A stretch of DNA of 64,000 nt from Blattabacterium sp. (Blattella germanica) str. Bge (GTDB lineage: Bacteria; Bacteroidota; Bacteroidia; Flavobacteriales; Blattabacteriaceae): the NCBI RefSeq assembly GCF_000022605.2, contig NC_013454.1, positions 1 through 64,000 on the forward strand, written 5' to 3'. The notes below the pieces were generated by a model. It was not told the origin of the DNA, ran no database searches, and saw only the letters and a program-made list of their open reading frames with translations. Both the position numbers and the translations under genes were made by a program. Of the stretch, positions 53,961-63,231 are shown in pieces. Position 1 is the first letter of the stretch, and each line of letters starts with the position of its first letter.

Positions 53961-55643
53961 ATAAGATAAGTATTTTTTTAAAATTTCTGCATTTTTATAC
54001 TTATGAGTATCTATTTCTAGAAGACTAGGCCTATCTGATTTTTTCCAAAAAAAAGATAAACTGTTTTTTAAAGTGTGTTGATTAGAAACCTTTTCGTATT
54101 TCCAATTGTACATTTCACATATTTTATCTGCAGAAAGAATATGTTTTGTTTCGAAAAAATTGAAAATTTTTTTAGGAAATTTGATTTTTGATATGAATCT
54201 GAAAATGTTTCCTCCTCCATTATTAATAAGTATTATACGAAAATTATTTGGAATATAATTGTTCCATAAAGCATTACTGTCATAAAAAAAACTTATGTCT
54301 CCAATGATTAATGTGACTCCTTTTTTGCTACTGACTGCAGAACCTATAGCAGTTGAAACACATCCGTCTATTCCTGAGGTTCCACGATTACAATAAGATT
54401 GAACAGTACTATTTTTTTTATGAAAAAGTTCATAATATCTTATTATCATACTATTTCCTAATTGGAGAATGGAATTATTAGGAATAGCTTTGAATACAAA
54501 AAAAGAACTTTTAAATCTGAAAAACTTTTTCTTTTTTAAAAATAATTTATGTTTTTTGATTCTTTTTTTTCTTAATTTTTCCCACTTATATCTGTAATCC
54601 GAAACAGATAGATTGGAATTATGAAAAATTTTAAAAAAGGATTCCAAAGTCATAGACCAATAAGTCGTTAATTTATAATAAGTATCTGGATAATTTTTAT
54701 AATTTTCTCCTATATGCCAATGATAAATTGGAGGATATTTTCTCAAAAAAAATTTAATTTTTTTGGATATAATATTAACTCCAATAGTTAATAGAATATG
54801 AGGTTTCAAATTTATCCACTCTTTAACAGTCATATTAAAAATAAGTTGATCTATGTTTGAAAAAAATAATTTTCCGTATACATGAGATGTTGTTTCTGTC
54901 AAAATAATAACAGATGGATCTAAACTTAATTTTCTCAAAATCTTTTCCATGTTTTTTTCTGGATAATGCAATCCTAATAAAATCATTTTTTTTTTATATT
55001 TTTTCCACAGATATTGTTCTTTTTTATAATATTTAAATGTTTTTTGAATACAATAATTTTTTATAGGTAGAGTTTTTATGATTTTAGGTTTGACTTGTAA
55101 TTGATTTGTTGTTTGATAGAGAGGTTCTGAAAAAGGAATATTAATATGTATAGGTTTATTTTTTAAAATGCATTTGTTTATAGATTCATTAATCAATTTT
55201 TCATTGTACCATATCCCTAATTTAGATTCATTTTCTGTTAATTGAACAGATGTTTCTACATGTTTTTGAAAAATGTTTTCCTGATGAATTGATTGCCCCT
55301 CAAAAATCCCTATCATTTCTTTAGGACGATCTGCAGTTACCAAAATCAGTGGTATATTTTGATAAAAAGCTTCTGTTACTGCAGGATAATAGTTGACTAC
55401 TGCAGATCCAGAAGTACAACTAAGGACTACGGGTTTTCTGATTTGTTGTGCGATTCCTAATGCAAAAAAACCAGCACAACGTTCATCTACAATACTGTAA
55501 GTTTTAAAATTTTTATATTGTGCAAAATGGATAATGATAGGAGCATTTCTAGATCCTGGAGATATAATAATATGAAATATGGTATTTTTTTTTAAAATTT
55601 CACCTAAACTTTGTACAATTTTTTTATTTGAATACATTTTCAA
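53952..55643 (-). CDS. menD: SEPHCHC synthase (menaquinone biosynthesis protein MenD)
   Basis: Thiamine diphosphate enzyme adding succinic semialdehyde to isochorismate, an early step of menaquinone synthesis. The 563 residues have the N-terminal ISPGSRNAPIIIHF and DERCAGFFALGIAQ, TADRPKEMIGIFEGQSIHQ, and a C-terminal ThDP domain with NRGTSGIDGCVSTAIGSA and IGDISFFYDSNAL (GD...N motif) and the NNGGGNIF loop. Complete. It implies menaquinone-based respiration. Eight bases after fabG. Confidence 0.95.
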   Translation of the reverse strand: MKMYSNKKIVQSLGEILKKNTIFHIIISPGSRNAPIIIHFAQYKNFKTYSIVDERCAGFFALGIAQQIRKPVVLSCTSGSAVVNYYPAVTEAFYQNIPLILVTADRPKEMIGIFEGQSIHQENIFQKHVETSVQLTENESKLGIWYNEKLINESINKCILKNKPIHINIPFSEPLYQTTNQLQVKPKIIKTLPIKNYCIQKTFKYYKKEQYLWKKYKKKMILLGLHYPEKNMEKILRKLSLDPSVIILTETTSHVYGKLFFSNIDQLIFNMTVKEWINLKPHILLTIGVNIISKKIKFFLRKYPPIYHWHIGENYKNYPDTYYKLTTYWSMTLESFFKIFHNSNLSVSDYRYKWEKLRKKRIKKHKLFLKKKKFFRFKSSFFVFKAIPNNSILQLGNSMIIRYYELFHKKNSTVQSYCNRGTSGIDGCVSTAIGSAVSSKKGVTLIIGDISFFYDSNALWNNYIPNNFRIILINNGGGNIFRFISKIKFPKKIFNFFETKHILSADKICEMYNWKYEKVSNQHTLKNSLSFFWKKSDRPSLLEIDTHKYKNAEILKKYLSYLS

Positions 55644-55651
55644 ATGATGAT

Positions 55652-56386
55652 TTAAATTAATCCTCCATTTACATTTAATACAGAACCGGTAATATAATTA
55701 GATAAATCTGAAGCAAGAAATAAGGTGCAATTAGCTATGTCTTGAGGACTACCTGGTCTTCTTAATGGAATGTTTTTTATCCAGTTTTCTTTGATTTTAG
55801 ATATAAAATGAGAATTCATTTTTGTAGCAATATAACCAGGAGCTATAGCATTGCAACGAATATTTTTTTTTCCTAACTCTCTAGCTATTGATTTAGTGAA
55901 TCCAATAATTCCTGCTTTAGATGCTGCATAATTAGATTGCCCAATATTTCCTGTTAATCCTATAACAGAACTCATATTAATAATACTTCCTTTTTTTTGT
56001 TTCATCATAGGATAAATGGCAGACTTAGTCAAATTGAAAACAGAATAAAGATTAGTTTTGATCACGTAATCCCAATCATTTTTAGATGTTTTCAATAAAA
56101 AATTATCTTTTATAACACCAGCGTTATTTACTAATATATCTATGTTTCCGTATTTTTTTATAACTTTTTCTACTAAATCTTCTGAAGAATTCAAATCTGA
56201 AAGATCAATTTGATATGTTTCTACCGAATTTTTAAGTTCTAAAACCAATTTTTGAGCTTCCTTGATTGAGGAAAAAAATGTAAAAATAACATGAGCTCCA
56301 TGTTGTACAAAAGTTTTTACTATAGATTTTCCTATATCTCCTGAACCTCCTGTAACTATAGCTATTTTTCCATTTAATAATTTCAT
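55652..56386 (-). CDS. fabG: 3-oxoacyl-[ACP] reductase
   Basis: NADPH-dependent short-chain dehydrogenase of fatty acid elongation. The 244 residues have the cofactor motif TGGSGDIGKSI (12-22), NNAG (87-90), and the catalytic Ser140, Tyr153 and Lys157 (SNYAASKAG). The C-terminus is the typical YITGSVLNVNGGL. Works in the same pathway as FabZ of the LpxC-FabZ fusion. Overlaps cmk by four bases. Confidence 0.94.
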   Translation of the reverse strand: MKLLNGKIAIVTGGSGDIGKSIVKTFVQHGAHVIFTFFSSIKEAQKLVLELKNSVETYQIDLSDLNSSEDLVEKVIKKYGNIDILVNNAGVIKDNFLLKTSKNDWDYVIKTNLYSVFNLTKSAIYPMMKQKKGSIINMSSVIGLTGNIGQSNYAASKAGIIGFTKSIARELGKKNIRCNAIAPGYIATKMNSHFISKIKENWIKNIPLRRPGSPQDIANCTLFLASDLSNYITGSVLNVNGGLI

Positions 56387-57096
56387 ATAATAATCTGGTT
56401 GTTTTTTTTGATTCGATTTATTAATTGAAAGACCAAATTTAGTTGATCTTCTATGCTTAGATACGTGTTATCTATTTCTAGAGAGTCTATGGATTTTTTT
56501 AGCGGAGAAATTTTTCTGGAAGTATCCAGAATATCTCTATGAATAATATTTTTTTTGACTTCCTCATAAGAAACTTTTTCTCCTTTTTTTTGAAGATCTA
56601 GGTATCTTCTAAAAGAACGAACTTCTATAGATCCTTTCATAAATATTTTTAACTCCGATTTAGGAAAAACTGAATAACCAATATCTCTTCCATCCATAAC
56701 AATTCCTTTTTCTTCTCCAAAATTTTTTTGTATAATAGTTAATTTTTCACGAATTTCAGGGATTTGTGCTATTAAACTTACTTTTTTTGTAACTTTCAAT
56801 GATCGAATCTCAGATTGTATATTTTCTTCATTTAAAAAAATATCTGTTTTATTAAGTTTGTTGTTCCATATAAATTTAAAATGAACATCTCTCAAAACAG
56901 GCATAAAATTTCGTATATTCCATAAATCGCTATCAAAAATTCTATTTCTAATAGCTAATAAAGTAATTCCTCTATACATAGCCCCGGTGTCTATATATTT
57001 ATATTTTAGTATATTAGATATTTTTTTTGCTAAAGTACTTTTTCCAGATGAAGAATACCCATCTATAGCTATAATAATTTTATGGTTCTGGTTCAT
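56383..57096 (-). CDS. cmk: Cytidylate kinase
   Basis: Phosphorylates CMP and dCMP. The 237 residues begin IIIAIDGYSSSGKSTLAKKI (P-loop at about 13-21), then YIDTGAMYRGITLLA, MDGRDIGYSVFPKSELKIFM and RRYLDLQKKGEKVSYEEV, which define the Cmk CMP-binding and lid regions. Complete length. Four-base overlaps at both ends place it firmly in the speA-speB-cmk-fabG-menD run. Confidence 0.95.
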   Translation of the reverse strand: MNQNHKIIIAIDGYSSSGKSTLAKKISNILKYKYIDTGAMYRGITLLAIRNRIFDSDLWNIRNFMPVLRDVHFKFIWNNKLNKTDIFLNEENIQSEIRSLKVTKKVSLIAQIPEIREKLTIIQKNFGEEKGIVMDGRDIGYSVFPKSELKIFMKGSIEVRSFRRYLDLQKKGEKVSYEEVKKNIIHRDILDTSRKISPLKKSIDSLEIDNTYLSIEDQLNLVFQLINRIKKNNQIII

Positions 57097-57965
57097 ATAG
57101 TTAATTCATATTTATATGATAGTAATTTATAGTAAAGTTTAACAGCTAAAAAATCTGTGGAGGATTCTTTTTCGTCGGGTAAAAGTTCAACAATATCAAA
57201 ACCTATGATTTTCTTTTTTTGAAAAACTTTTTTGAAAAATCTTAAAGTTGTATACCAATCCAATCCTCCAGGTTCTGGAGTTCCAGTAGAAGGAGTTATA
57301 CTTGGATCAAAAACGTCTATATCTATACTAATAAATACATTTTTTGATAGTTTTTGAATAGCTTTTTTCATCCATAGATCGTTTTTATAAATTTCATGCA
57401 TATAAAAAACGTTTCCTTTTTGAAGGAATTTTTTTTCAAGTATATCCATGCTACGAATACCTATTTGTATTAAAGGATATTTTCTAGATGCTTCATACAT
57501 GGAACATGCATGATTGTACGGATTTCCTTTATATACAGGACGTAAATCTATATGTGCATCCATGTGAAGAATACTTAAATTTGGATATTTTTCTCCAAAA
57601 GCTCTAATGCTTCCTATTGATATAGAATGATCTCCTCCTATAAGGGTTACAAATTTTTCTTTGAAAAGGTACTTTTTTGTAGTATTGTATACTTTTTGAA
57701 CCATTTTTTTAGAGGATATTGAATGATTTACAATGGGAGATACAAGAAAAATTCCTTTTTTATATACTTCTGAATCGGTTTCAATATCATACAACTCCAT
57801 ATGTTTTGCTGCAGATAAAAATGCTTTAGGTCCTTTTCGAGAACCTTTTTTCCATGTTTGAGTAGAATCATATGGAACAGGAATCAGTACAATTTTAGAT
57901 GTTTCAAGTGTAGCATATTTTTCAGATATTCCTGCAAAAGTTTTTTTTTTATAATGTTTTTTCAA
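57093..57965 (-). CDS. speB: Agmatinase (ureohydrolase family)
   Basis: Hydrolyses agmatine to putrescine and urea. The 290 residues keep all manganese ligands of the ureohydrolase fold: His113 in GGDHSIS, Asp136/His138/Asp140 in MDAHID and Asp215/Asp217 in SIDIDVFDP. Agmatinase is favoured over arginase or formimidoylglutamase because it directly follows the arginine decarboxylase gene with a four-base overlap and has the GGLDWY and NHACSM type of substrate-side residues. Substrate is nevertheless an inference. The urea released could feed a urease, if one is encoded elsewhere. Confidence 0.88.
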   Translation of the reverse strand: MKKHYKKKTFAGISEKYATLETSKIVLIPVPYDSTQTWKKGSRKGPKAFLSAAKHMELYDIETDSEVYKKGIFLVSPIVNHSISSKKMVQKVYNTTKKYLFKEKFVTLIGGDHSISIGSIRAFGEKYPNLSILHMDAHIDLRPVYKGNPYNHACSMYEASRKYPLIQIGIRSMDILEKKFLQKGNVFYMHEIYKNDLWMKKAIQKLSKNVFISIDIDVFDPSITPSTGTPEPGGLDWYTTLRFFKKVFQKKKIIGFDIVELLPDEKESSTDFLAVKLYYKLLSYKYELTI

Positions 57966-59353
57966 TAACCTAATATTTTTAATATTTCCTCAGGTCTCTG
58001 TGATTTACGAAATATTCTATATACCAAATTATTTTTTTCGTCATGATTGATCAACACATGAATAGGTTGTGGTATTAAACAATGATGGACCCCTCCATAT
58101 CCACTAATTGTATCTTGATAAGCTCCAGTATTGAAAAAACCGATATAAAGTGGAGTTTTTTTACGAAAACAAGGAAGATATATAGCGTTCATGTGTTGTT
58201 CTGAATTATAATAATCATCACTATCACACGTTAATCCTCCTAAAAAAACTCTTTCGTAACAATCATTCCAACGATTGATAGCCATCATAATGAATCTTCT
58301 ACTGATAGCCCAAGTATCAGGAAGTGTCGTCATAAAAGAACTATCTATCATATTCCATTTTTCTCTATCATTCTGACGTTTTTGACTAAGTATTTTATAT
58401 AAAATTCCTCCACTTTCTCCTACTGTATAGGCTCCAAATTCTGTATATATATGAGGGTCTGAAACATTCTCTTCTTGACAAAATTTCTTTATTTGATAAA
58501 CGATTTCATTTGCCATATATTCATAATCATAATTGAAAGACATAGATGTTTTTATCGGAAAACCACCTCCTATATTCAGAATATCCAATTCTGGTGCTAT
58601 TTTTTTTAATCCAGCATAAATATGCAAACATTTAAAAAGCTCATTCCAATAATAAGCAGTATCTTTTATTCCTGTATTTATGAAAAAATGCAACATTTTT
58701 AATTCCACTTTTGGATTGTTTTTTATTTTGTTTAAATAAAAAACAATAATATCCTTGTATCCGATTCCTAATCGAGAAGTATAAAATTCAAATTTTGGTT
58801 CTTCTTCAGAAGCTATGCGTATACCTAATTTAAAAGGAAAATTGATAGTTAAATTCAGTTTTTCTAATTCATCGGAATTATCTAATATAGGAATTGTATT
58901 ATAAAAACCGGAATTGATTAATTCCGATATATTTTCAATATAATTTTTTGTTTTAAATCCATTACATATAACTTCAATGTTTTTATTCGTTTTACCTTTT
59001 TGATAAAGATTTTTGACAATTTCTATGTCATAAGCATATGAAGTTTCAATGCTGATGTTATTTTTTAAAGCTTCTTCTAATACAAAAGAAAAATGAGAAC
59101 TTTTTGTGCAATAACAGTAAGTATATTTGTTATTATATTGATTGGAATAAATAGCTTTTTCAAACCATTTTCTAGCTTTTTTTATATTTTGAGATATTTT
59201 TGGTAAATATGTAAATTGTAATGGAGTACCATATTTTTGAATCAGATCCATCAATGGAATTCCATGAAACTCTAATAAGTTGTTTTTAATAGAAAACTCC
59301 TCAGTAGGAAAATCAAAAGTTTGATCTATGAGATCAGCATAACGAATTTTCAT
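57962..59353 (-). CDS. speA: Arginine decarboxylase (fold type III, flavobacterial short type)
   Basis: PLP enzyme converting arginine to agmatine. The 463 residues are of the short alanine-racemase-fold type of Flavobacteriia, not the 650-residue E. coli SpeA. Visible landmarks: PLFTYLPKISQ-like LQFTYLPKISQNIKKA near residue 50, YCYCTKSSHFSFVLEEAL containing the probable PLP lysine, LNIGGGFPIKTS (phosphate-binding glycines), EFGAYTVGESG and a C-terminal CDSDDYYNSEQH. Followed with overlap by the agmatinase gene. The pair makes putrescine from arginine. Confidence 0.9.
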   Translation of the reverse strand: MKIRYADLIDQTFDFPTEEFSIKNNLLEFHGIPLMDLIQKYGTPLQFTYLPKISQNIKKARKWFEKAIYSNQYNNKYTYCYCTKSSHFSFVLEEALKNNISIETSYAYDIEIVKNLYQKGKTNKNIEVICNGFKTKNYIENISELINSGFYNTIPILDNSDELEKLNLTINFPFKLGIRIASEEEPKFEFYTSRLGIGYKDIIVFYLNKIKNNPKVELKMLHFFINTGIKDTAYYWNELFKCLHIYAGLKKIAPELDILNIGGGFPIKTSMSFNYDYEYMANEIVYQIKKFCQEENVSDPHIYTEFGAYTVGESGGILYKILSQKRQNDREKWNMIDSSFMTTLPDTWAISRRFIMMAINRWNDCYERVFLGGLTCDSDDYYNSEQHMNAIYLPCFRKKTPLYIGFFNTGAYQDTISGYGGVHHCLIPQPIHVLINHDEKNNLVYRIFRKSQRPEEILKILGY

Positions 59354-59382
59354 GAAAATCGAATATAAATAAAATAGTTAAA

Positions 59383-60480
59383 TTAAATTTGATTTTCTTT
59401 GTTTTTTTTATACATTAAGAATTTTTTTAAAAAAGTATCTATTTCTCCATCCATTACTGATTGAATTTGTGTAGTTTGATAACCTGTTCTTAAATCTTTT
59501 ACTAATTTGTAAGGATGCATGATGTAATTTCGAATTTGAGAACCCCATTCTATCTTCTTTTTTTCGGATTTTATTTTTTCTTTTTTTTCATTTTTTTTAA
59601 TCATTTCTATCTCAAATAATCTAGATTTCAAAAGAAGTAAAGCTTTTTGTCTGTTTTGCATTTGTGAACGAGACTCTGTATTTTCTATTGTAATTCCTGT
59701 TGGATGATGACGTAGTCTAACTCCTGTTTCAACTTTATTGACATTTTGTCCTCCTGCTCCACTTGATCTAAAAGTTTCCCATTGAATATCAGAAGTTTTA
59801 ATATCTATATCTATATTGTCATTTATCATAGGATAAACATAAACAGAAGAAAAAGAAGTGTGACGTTTTGAATTACTATCAAATGGAGATATACGTATTA
59901 ATCTATGGACCCCATTTTCTCCTTTTAAATATCCAAAAGCATAAATTCCATCTATTTCTAGAGTAACAGATTTTATGCCAGTAATATCTCCAGATATAAA
60001 ATTAATTTTTTTAACGGAAAAATTGTGTTTTTCAGCCCACATGAAATACATTCTCATTAACATGGAAGTCCAATCACAACTTTCAGTTCCTCCTGCTCCG
60101 GAAGAAATTTGTAAAATAGCGTTCAAAGAATCTTCTTTTTCTGATAGTAAATTTTTGAATTCTATATTTGAAAGTAATTTCATAGTTTTATGAAATTGGA
60201 TCTCTAATTCTTTTTCTAAATTTTCTTCTTTAGAAAAAGAAAATATTATTTCTAATTCTTCCAAAGCGTTTTTCAATTTCATGAAATCTTTTATGCTTGT
60301 TTTCATTTCATGGAGAGATCTGATAGAATCTTTGGATTTTTTATAATCTTTCCAAAAATTAGGATTCAATATTTGGTTTTGTTCTTTATCAAGAATAGCT
60401 TTGATTTGATCTATTTTCAGAACATCATGCATCCTATGAATTTTTTCTGAAATAGATTGAATTTCTTCTTTTTTTATCAT
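59383..60480 (-). CDS. prfB: Peptide chain release factor 2
   Basis: Class I release factor reading UAA and UGA stops. The 365 residues contain the stop-codon recognition tripeptide SPF (198-200) and the peptidyl-tRNA hydrolysis motif GGQ (243-245). Unlike the genes of many bacteria, this one is a single uninterrupted frame with no programmed +1 shift after the first 20-odd codons, where the codons are GTT CTG AAA. UGA stops are used by genes in this window (for example dnaN and rdgB's upstream neighbour), so RF2 remains needed. First gene of the run to menD. Confidence 0.96.
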   Translation of the reverse strand: MIKKEEIQSISEKIHRMHDVLKIDQIKAILDKEQNQILNPNFWKDYKKSKDSIRSLHEMKTSIKDFMKLKNALEELEIIFSFSKEENLEKELEIQFHKTMKLLSNIEFKNLLSEKEDSLNAILQISSGAGGTESCDWTSMLMRMYFMWAEKHNFSVKKINFISGDITGIKSVTLEIDGIYAFGYLKGENGVHRLIRISPFDSNSKRHTSFSSVYVYPMINDNIDIDIKTSDIQWETFRSSGAGGQNVNKVETGVRLRHHPTGITIENTESRSQMQNRQKALLLLKSRLFEIEMIKKNEKKEKIKSEKKKIEWGSQIRNYIMHPYKLVKDLRTGYQTTQIQSVMDGEIDTFLKKFLMYKKNKENQI

Positions 60481-60572
60481 ATGTACGAAAATAAATATTT
60501 TTCAAAAACTATGCTTTTTTTTATATTACATAATTTTCAAAGAAGCAAACTTAACTGAAACAAAACACATTT

Positions 60573-63212
60573 ATGAATTCGAATAAGTTTACTATAAAAT
60601 CTCAAGAGATAATACAGGAAGCCCAACATATTGCACTAAAAAACAATCAACAGTCTATTGAAACTGCACATATTTTGAAATCCATTTTAAAGATGGAGGA
60701 AAATATAATACCTTTTCTTTTGAAAAAATTAAAAGTAACTCCTCAATCCATAAAGGCTGGATTAGATCGTGTTATTTCTTCTTATCCAAAAATAATAAGT
60801 GGATCTTTTACTCAACATTTGAGTTCTCATGTAACAAAAATGTTAAATATAGCAGAAAATTATGCTCAAACGTTAAAAGATGAATTTATTTCTGTAGAGC
60901 ATATTTTTTATGGAATTTTTATGATTTCAGATAAAACTTCTCAATTGTTAAAAGATCAAGGAGTTACAGAAAAAAATATTAAAGAAATTATTGAAAGTAT
61001 CAGAAAAATAAGTGGAAATGTGATTTCTTCTACAGTAGAAAATACTTATAATGCTTTGGATAAATATGCAAAAAATCTTAATGCATGGGCTTCAAAAGGA
61101 AAATTGGATCCCGTTATTGGACGTGATGAAGAAATTCGTAGAGTTCTACAAATATTATCTAGAAGAACAAAAAATAATCCAATTTTAATTGGGGAACCAG
61201 GAGTAGGAAAAACCGCTATTGCTGAAGGATTAGCACATCGTATTATTAGTGGAGATATTCCTGATAATTTAAAAAATAAGAAAGTTTTTTCTTTAGATAT
61301 GGCTTCTTTGATTGCAGGAGCAAAATATAAAGGAGAATTTGAAGAACGTCTGAAAGCTGTCGTAAAAGAAGTTACCTATTCAGATGGAGAAATTATTTTA
61401 TTTATTGATGAGATTCATACTTTGGTGGGGGCAGGAGGTGGAGAAGGAGCTATGGATGCCGCAAATATTTTAAAACCAGCATTAGCGAGAGGAGAGCTTA
61501 GGGCAATAGGCGCTACTACTTTAAATGAATATCAAAAATATTTTAGAATAGATAAAGCTTTAGAAAGAAGATTTCAACAAGTGTATGTAAATGAACCTTC
61601 TGTATCTGACGCTATATCGATATTGCGTGGAATTAAAGAAAAATATGAGAGTCATCATAAAGTGAGAATTAAAGATGAGTCTATTATATCAGCTGTTGAG
61701 TTATCGAGACGTTATATTAATGAACGATTTTTGCCTGATAAAGCTATAGATCTTATTGATGAAGCGGCTTCAAAGTTAAGAATGGAAATTAATTCAAAAC
61801 CAGAAGAATTAGATGTATTGCATAGAAAAATTATGCATATGGAAATACAAATTGAAGCTTTGAAAAGAGAAAATGATGAAAAACAGTTGATTCCTTTAAA
61901 AAAGGAATTGTTAAAATTAAATGAAAAAAAAATTCAATTACAAGCTCAATGGCAAAATGAAAAAGATTTAGTTGAAGGAATACAAAAAGCTAAGGATAAA
62001 ATAGAAAATTATAAATTTGAAGCTGAACAAGCGGAAAGATCAGGAGACTATGGAAAAGTAGCAGAATTAAGATATGGAAAAATAAAAGAAGAAGAAAATA
62101 AAGTAAAATATTTTGAAAATGAATTAAAAAAACAGGAAAATAAGGGAAAAAAAATGATCCAAGAAGAAGTATCTAGAGAAGATATTGCTCAAGTTGTATC
62201 TAAATGGACTGGGATCCCAATTACTAAAATGTTGCAAAGCGAGAGAGAAAAATTATTATTTTTGGAGAAAGAATTACATAGAAGAGTCATTGGACAAAAT
62301 GATGCAATTCAGTCTGTAGCAGATGCAATACGGCGTTCAAGAGCTGGATTGCAAGATGAAAAAAGACCTATAGGATCTTTTCTTTTTATGGGAAGTACCG
62401 GAGTAGGAAAAACAGAACTTGCTAAAACCTTAGCAGAATATTTTATTGATGACGAAAACAACATGGTTCGCATAGATATGAGTGAATATCAAGAACGTCA
62501 TTCTGTAAGCCGACTTATAGGAGCTCCTCCTGGATATATAGGTTATGATGAGAGTGGACAATTAACAGAAGCTATACGAAGACGTCCTTATAGTGTTATT
62601 TTATTAGATGAAATAGAAAAAGCACATTCAGACATTTTGAATATTCTTTTACAGGTTTTAGATGATGGAAGATTAACAGATAATAAAGGAAGAACAGTCA
62701 ATTTTACAAATACTATTATTATTATGACTTCTAATATAGGAGCGGACATTATTCAGGATAATTTAGATCAAGAAATTTCTTATACTTATAATAGAATGGA
62801 AGCTACAAAAAAAGCTTTAATAGATTTGTTAAGAAATATTGTAAAACCTGAATTTATTAATCGGATTGATGAAATTATTCTGTTTAAACCTCTTTCTAGA
62901 AAAGAAATTAGAGATATTGTGAAGTTGCAAATGAAAAAATTAGGAGATTTATTATTAAATAAGAAAAATATTCATATAGAATCTACTCATGAAGCTATAG
63001 AATATTTATCAGAAAAAGGATATGATTCTCATTTTGGAGCTAGACCTTTAAAAAGAGTTATTCAACATGACATTTTAAATAATCTTTCCAAAGAAATACT
63101 TGGAGGAAAAGTACAGGAAAATCATAAAATATTGATAGATTTTTTTAAAGAACAAGGAATTGTATTTCGTCAATCAGAAAAGTTAGAAAATGTCAATATT
63201 CATTCAGAATAA
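60573..63212 (+). CDS. clpB: ATP-dependent disaggregase ClpB
   Basis: Hexameric AAA+ chaperone that resolubilises aggregated proteins with DnaK. The 879 residues contain the N-terminal repeat domain (1-150), AAA-1 with GEPGVGKTAI (Lys213), the pore loop AGAKYKGEFEERLK, Walker B ILFIDEIH, the coiled-coil middle domain (about 410-530), AAA-2 with GSTGVGKTEL (Lys613), ILLDEIEKAH, and the C-terminal DSHFGARPLKR sensor 2. Complete. No CIRCE-like heat-shock element is seen in the 92-base gap upstream. Confidence 0.97.
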   Translation: MNSNKFTIKSQEIIQEAQHIALKNNQQSIETAHILKSILKMEENIIPFLLKKLKVTPQSIKAGLDRVISSYPKIISGSFTQHLSSHVTKMLNIAENYAQTLKDEFISVEHIFYGIFMISDKTSQLLKDQGVTEKNIKEIIESIRKISGNVISSTVENTYNALDKYAKNLNAWASKGKLDPVIGRDEEIRRVLQILSRRTKNNPILIGEPGVGKTAIAEGLAHRIISGDIPDNLKNKKVFSLDMASLIAGAKYKGEFEERLKAVVKEVTYSDGEIILFIDEIHTLVGAGGGEGAMDAANILKPALARGELRAIGATTLNEYQKYFRIDKALERRFQQVYVNEPSVSDAISILRGIKEKYESHHKVRIKDESIISAVELSRRYINERFLPDKAIDLIDEAASKLRMEINSKPEELDVLHRKIMHMEIQIEALKRENDEKQLIPLKKELLKLNEKKIQLQAQWQNEKDLVEGIQKAKDKIENYKFEAEQAERSGDYGKVAELRYGKIKEEENKVKYFENELKKQENKGKKMIQEEVSREDIAQVVSKWTGIPITKMLQSEREKLLFLEKELHRRVIGQNDAIQSVADAIRRSRAGLQDEKRPIGSFLFMGSTGVGKTELAKTLAEYFIDDENNMVRIDMSEYQERHSVSRLIGAPPGYIGYDESGQLTEAIRRRPYSVILLDEIEKAHSDILNILLQVLDDGRLTDNKGRTVNFTNTIIIMTSNIGADIIQDNLDQEISYTYNRMEATKKALIDLLRNIVKPEFINRIDEIILFKPLSRKEIRDIVKLQMKKLGDLLLNKKNIHIESTHEAIEYLSEKGYDSHFGARPLKRVIQHDILNNLSKEILGGKVQENHKILIDFFKEQGIVFRQSEKLENVNIHSE

Positions 63213-63231
63213 ATGATAATGATAAAAAATA

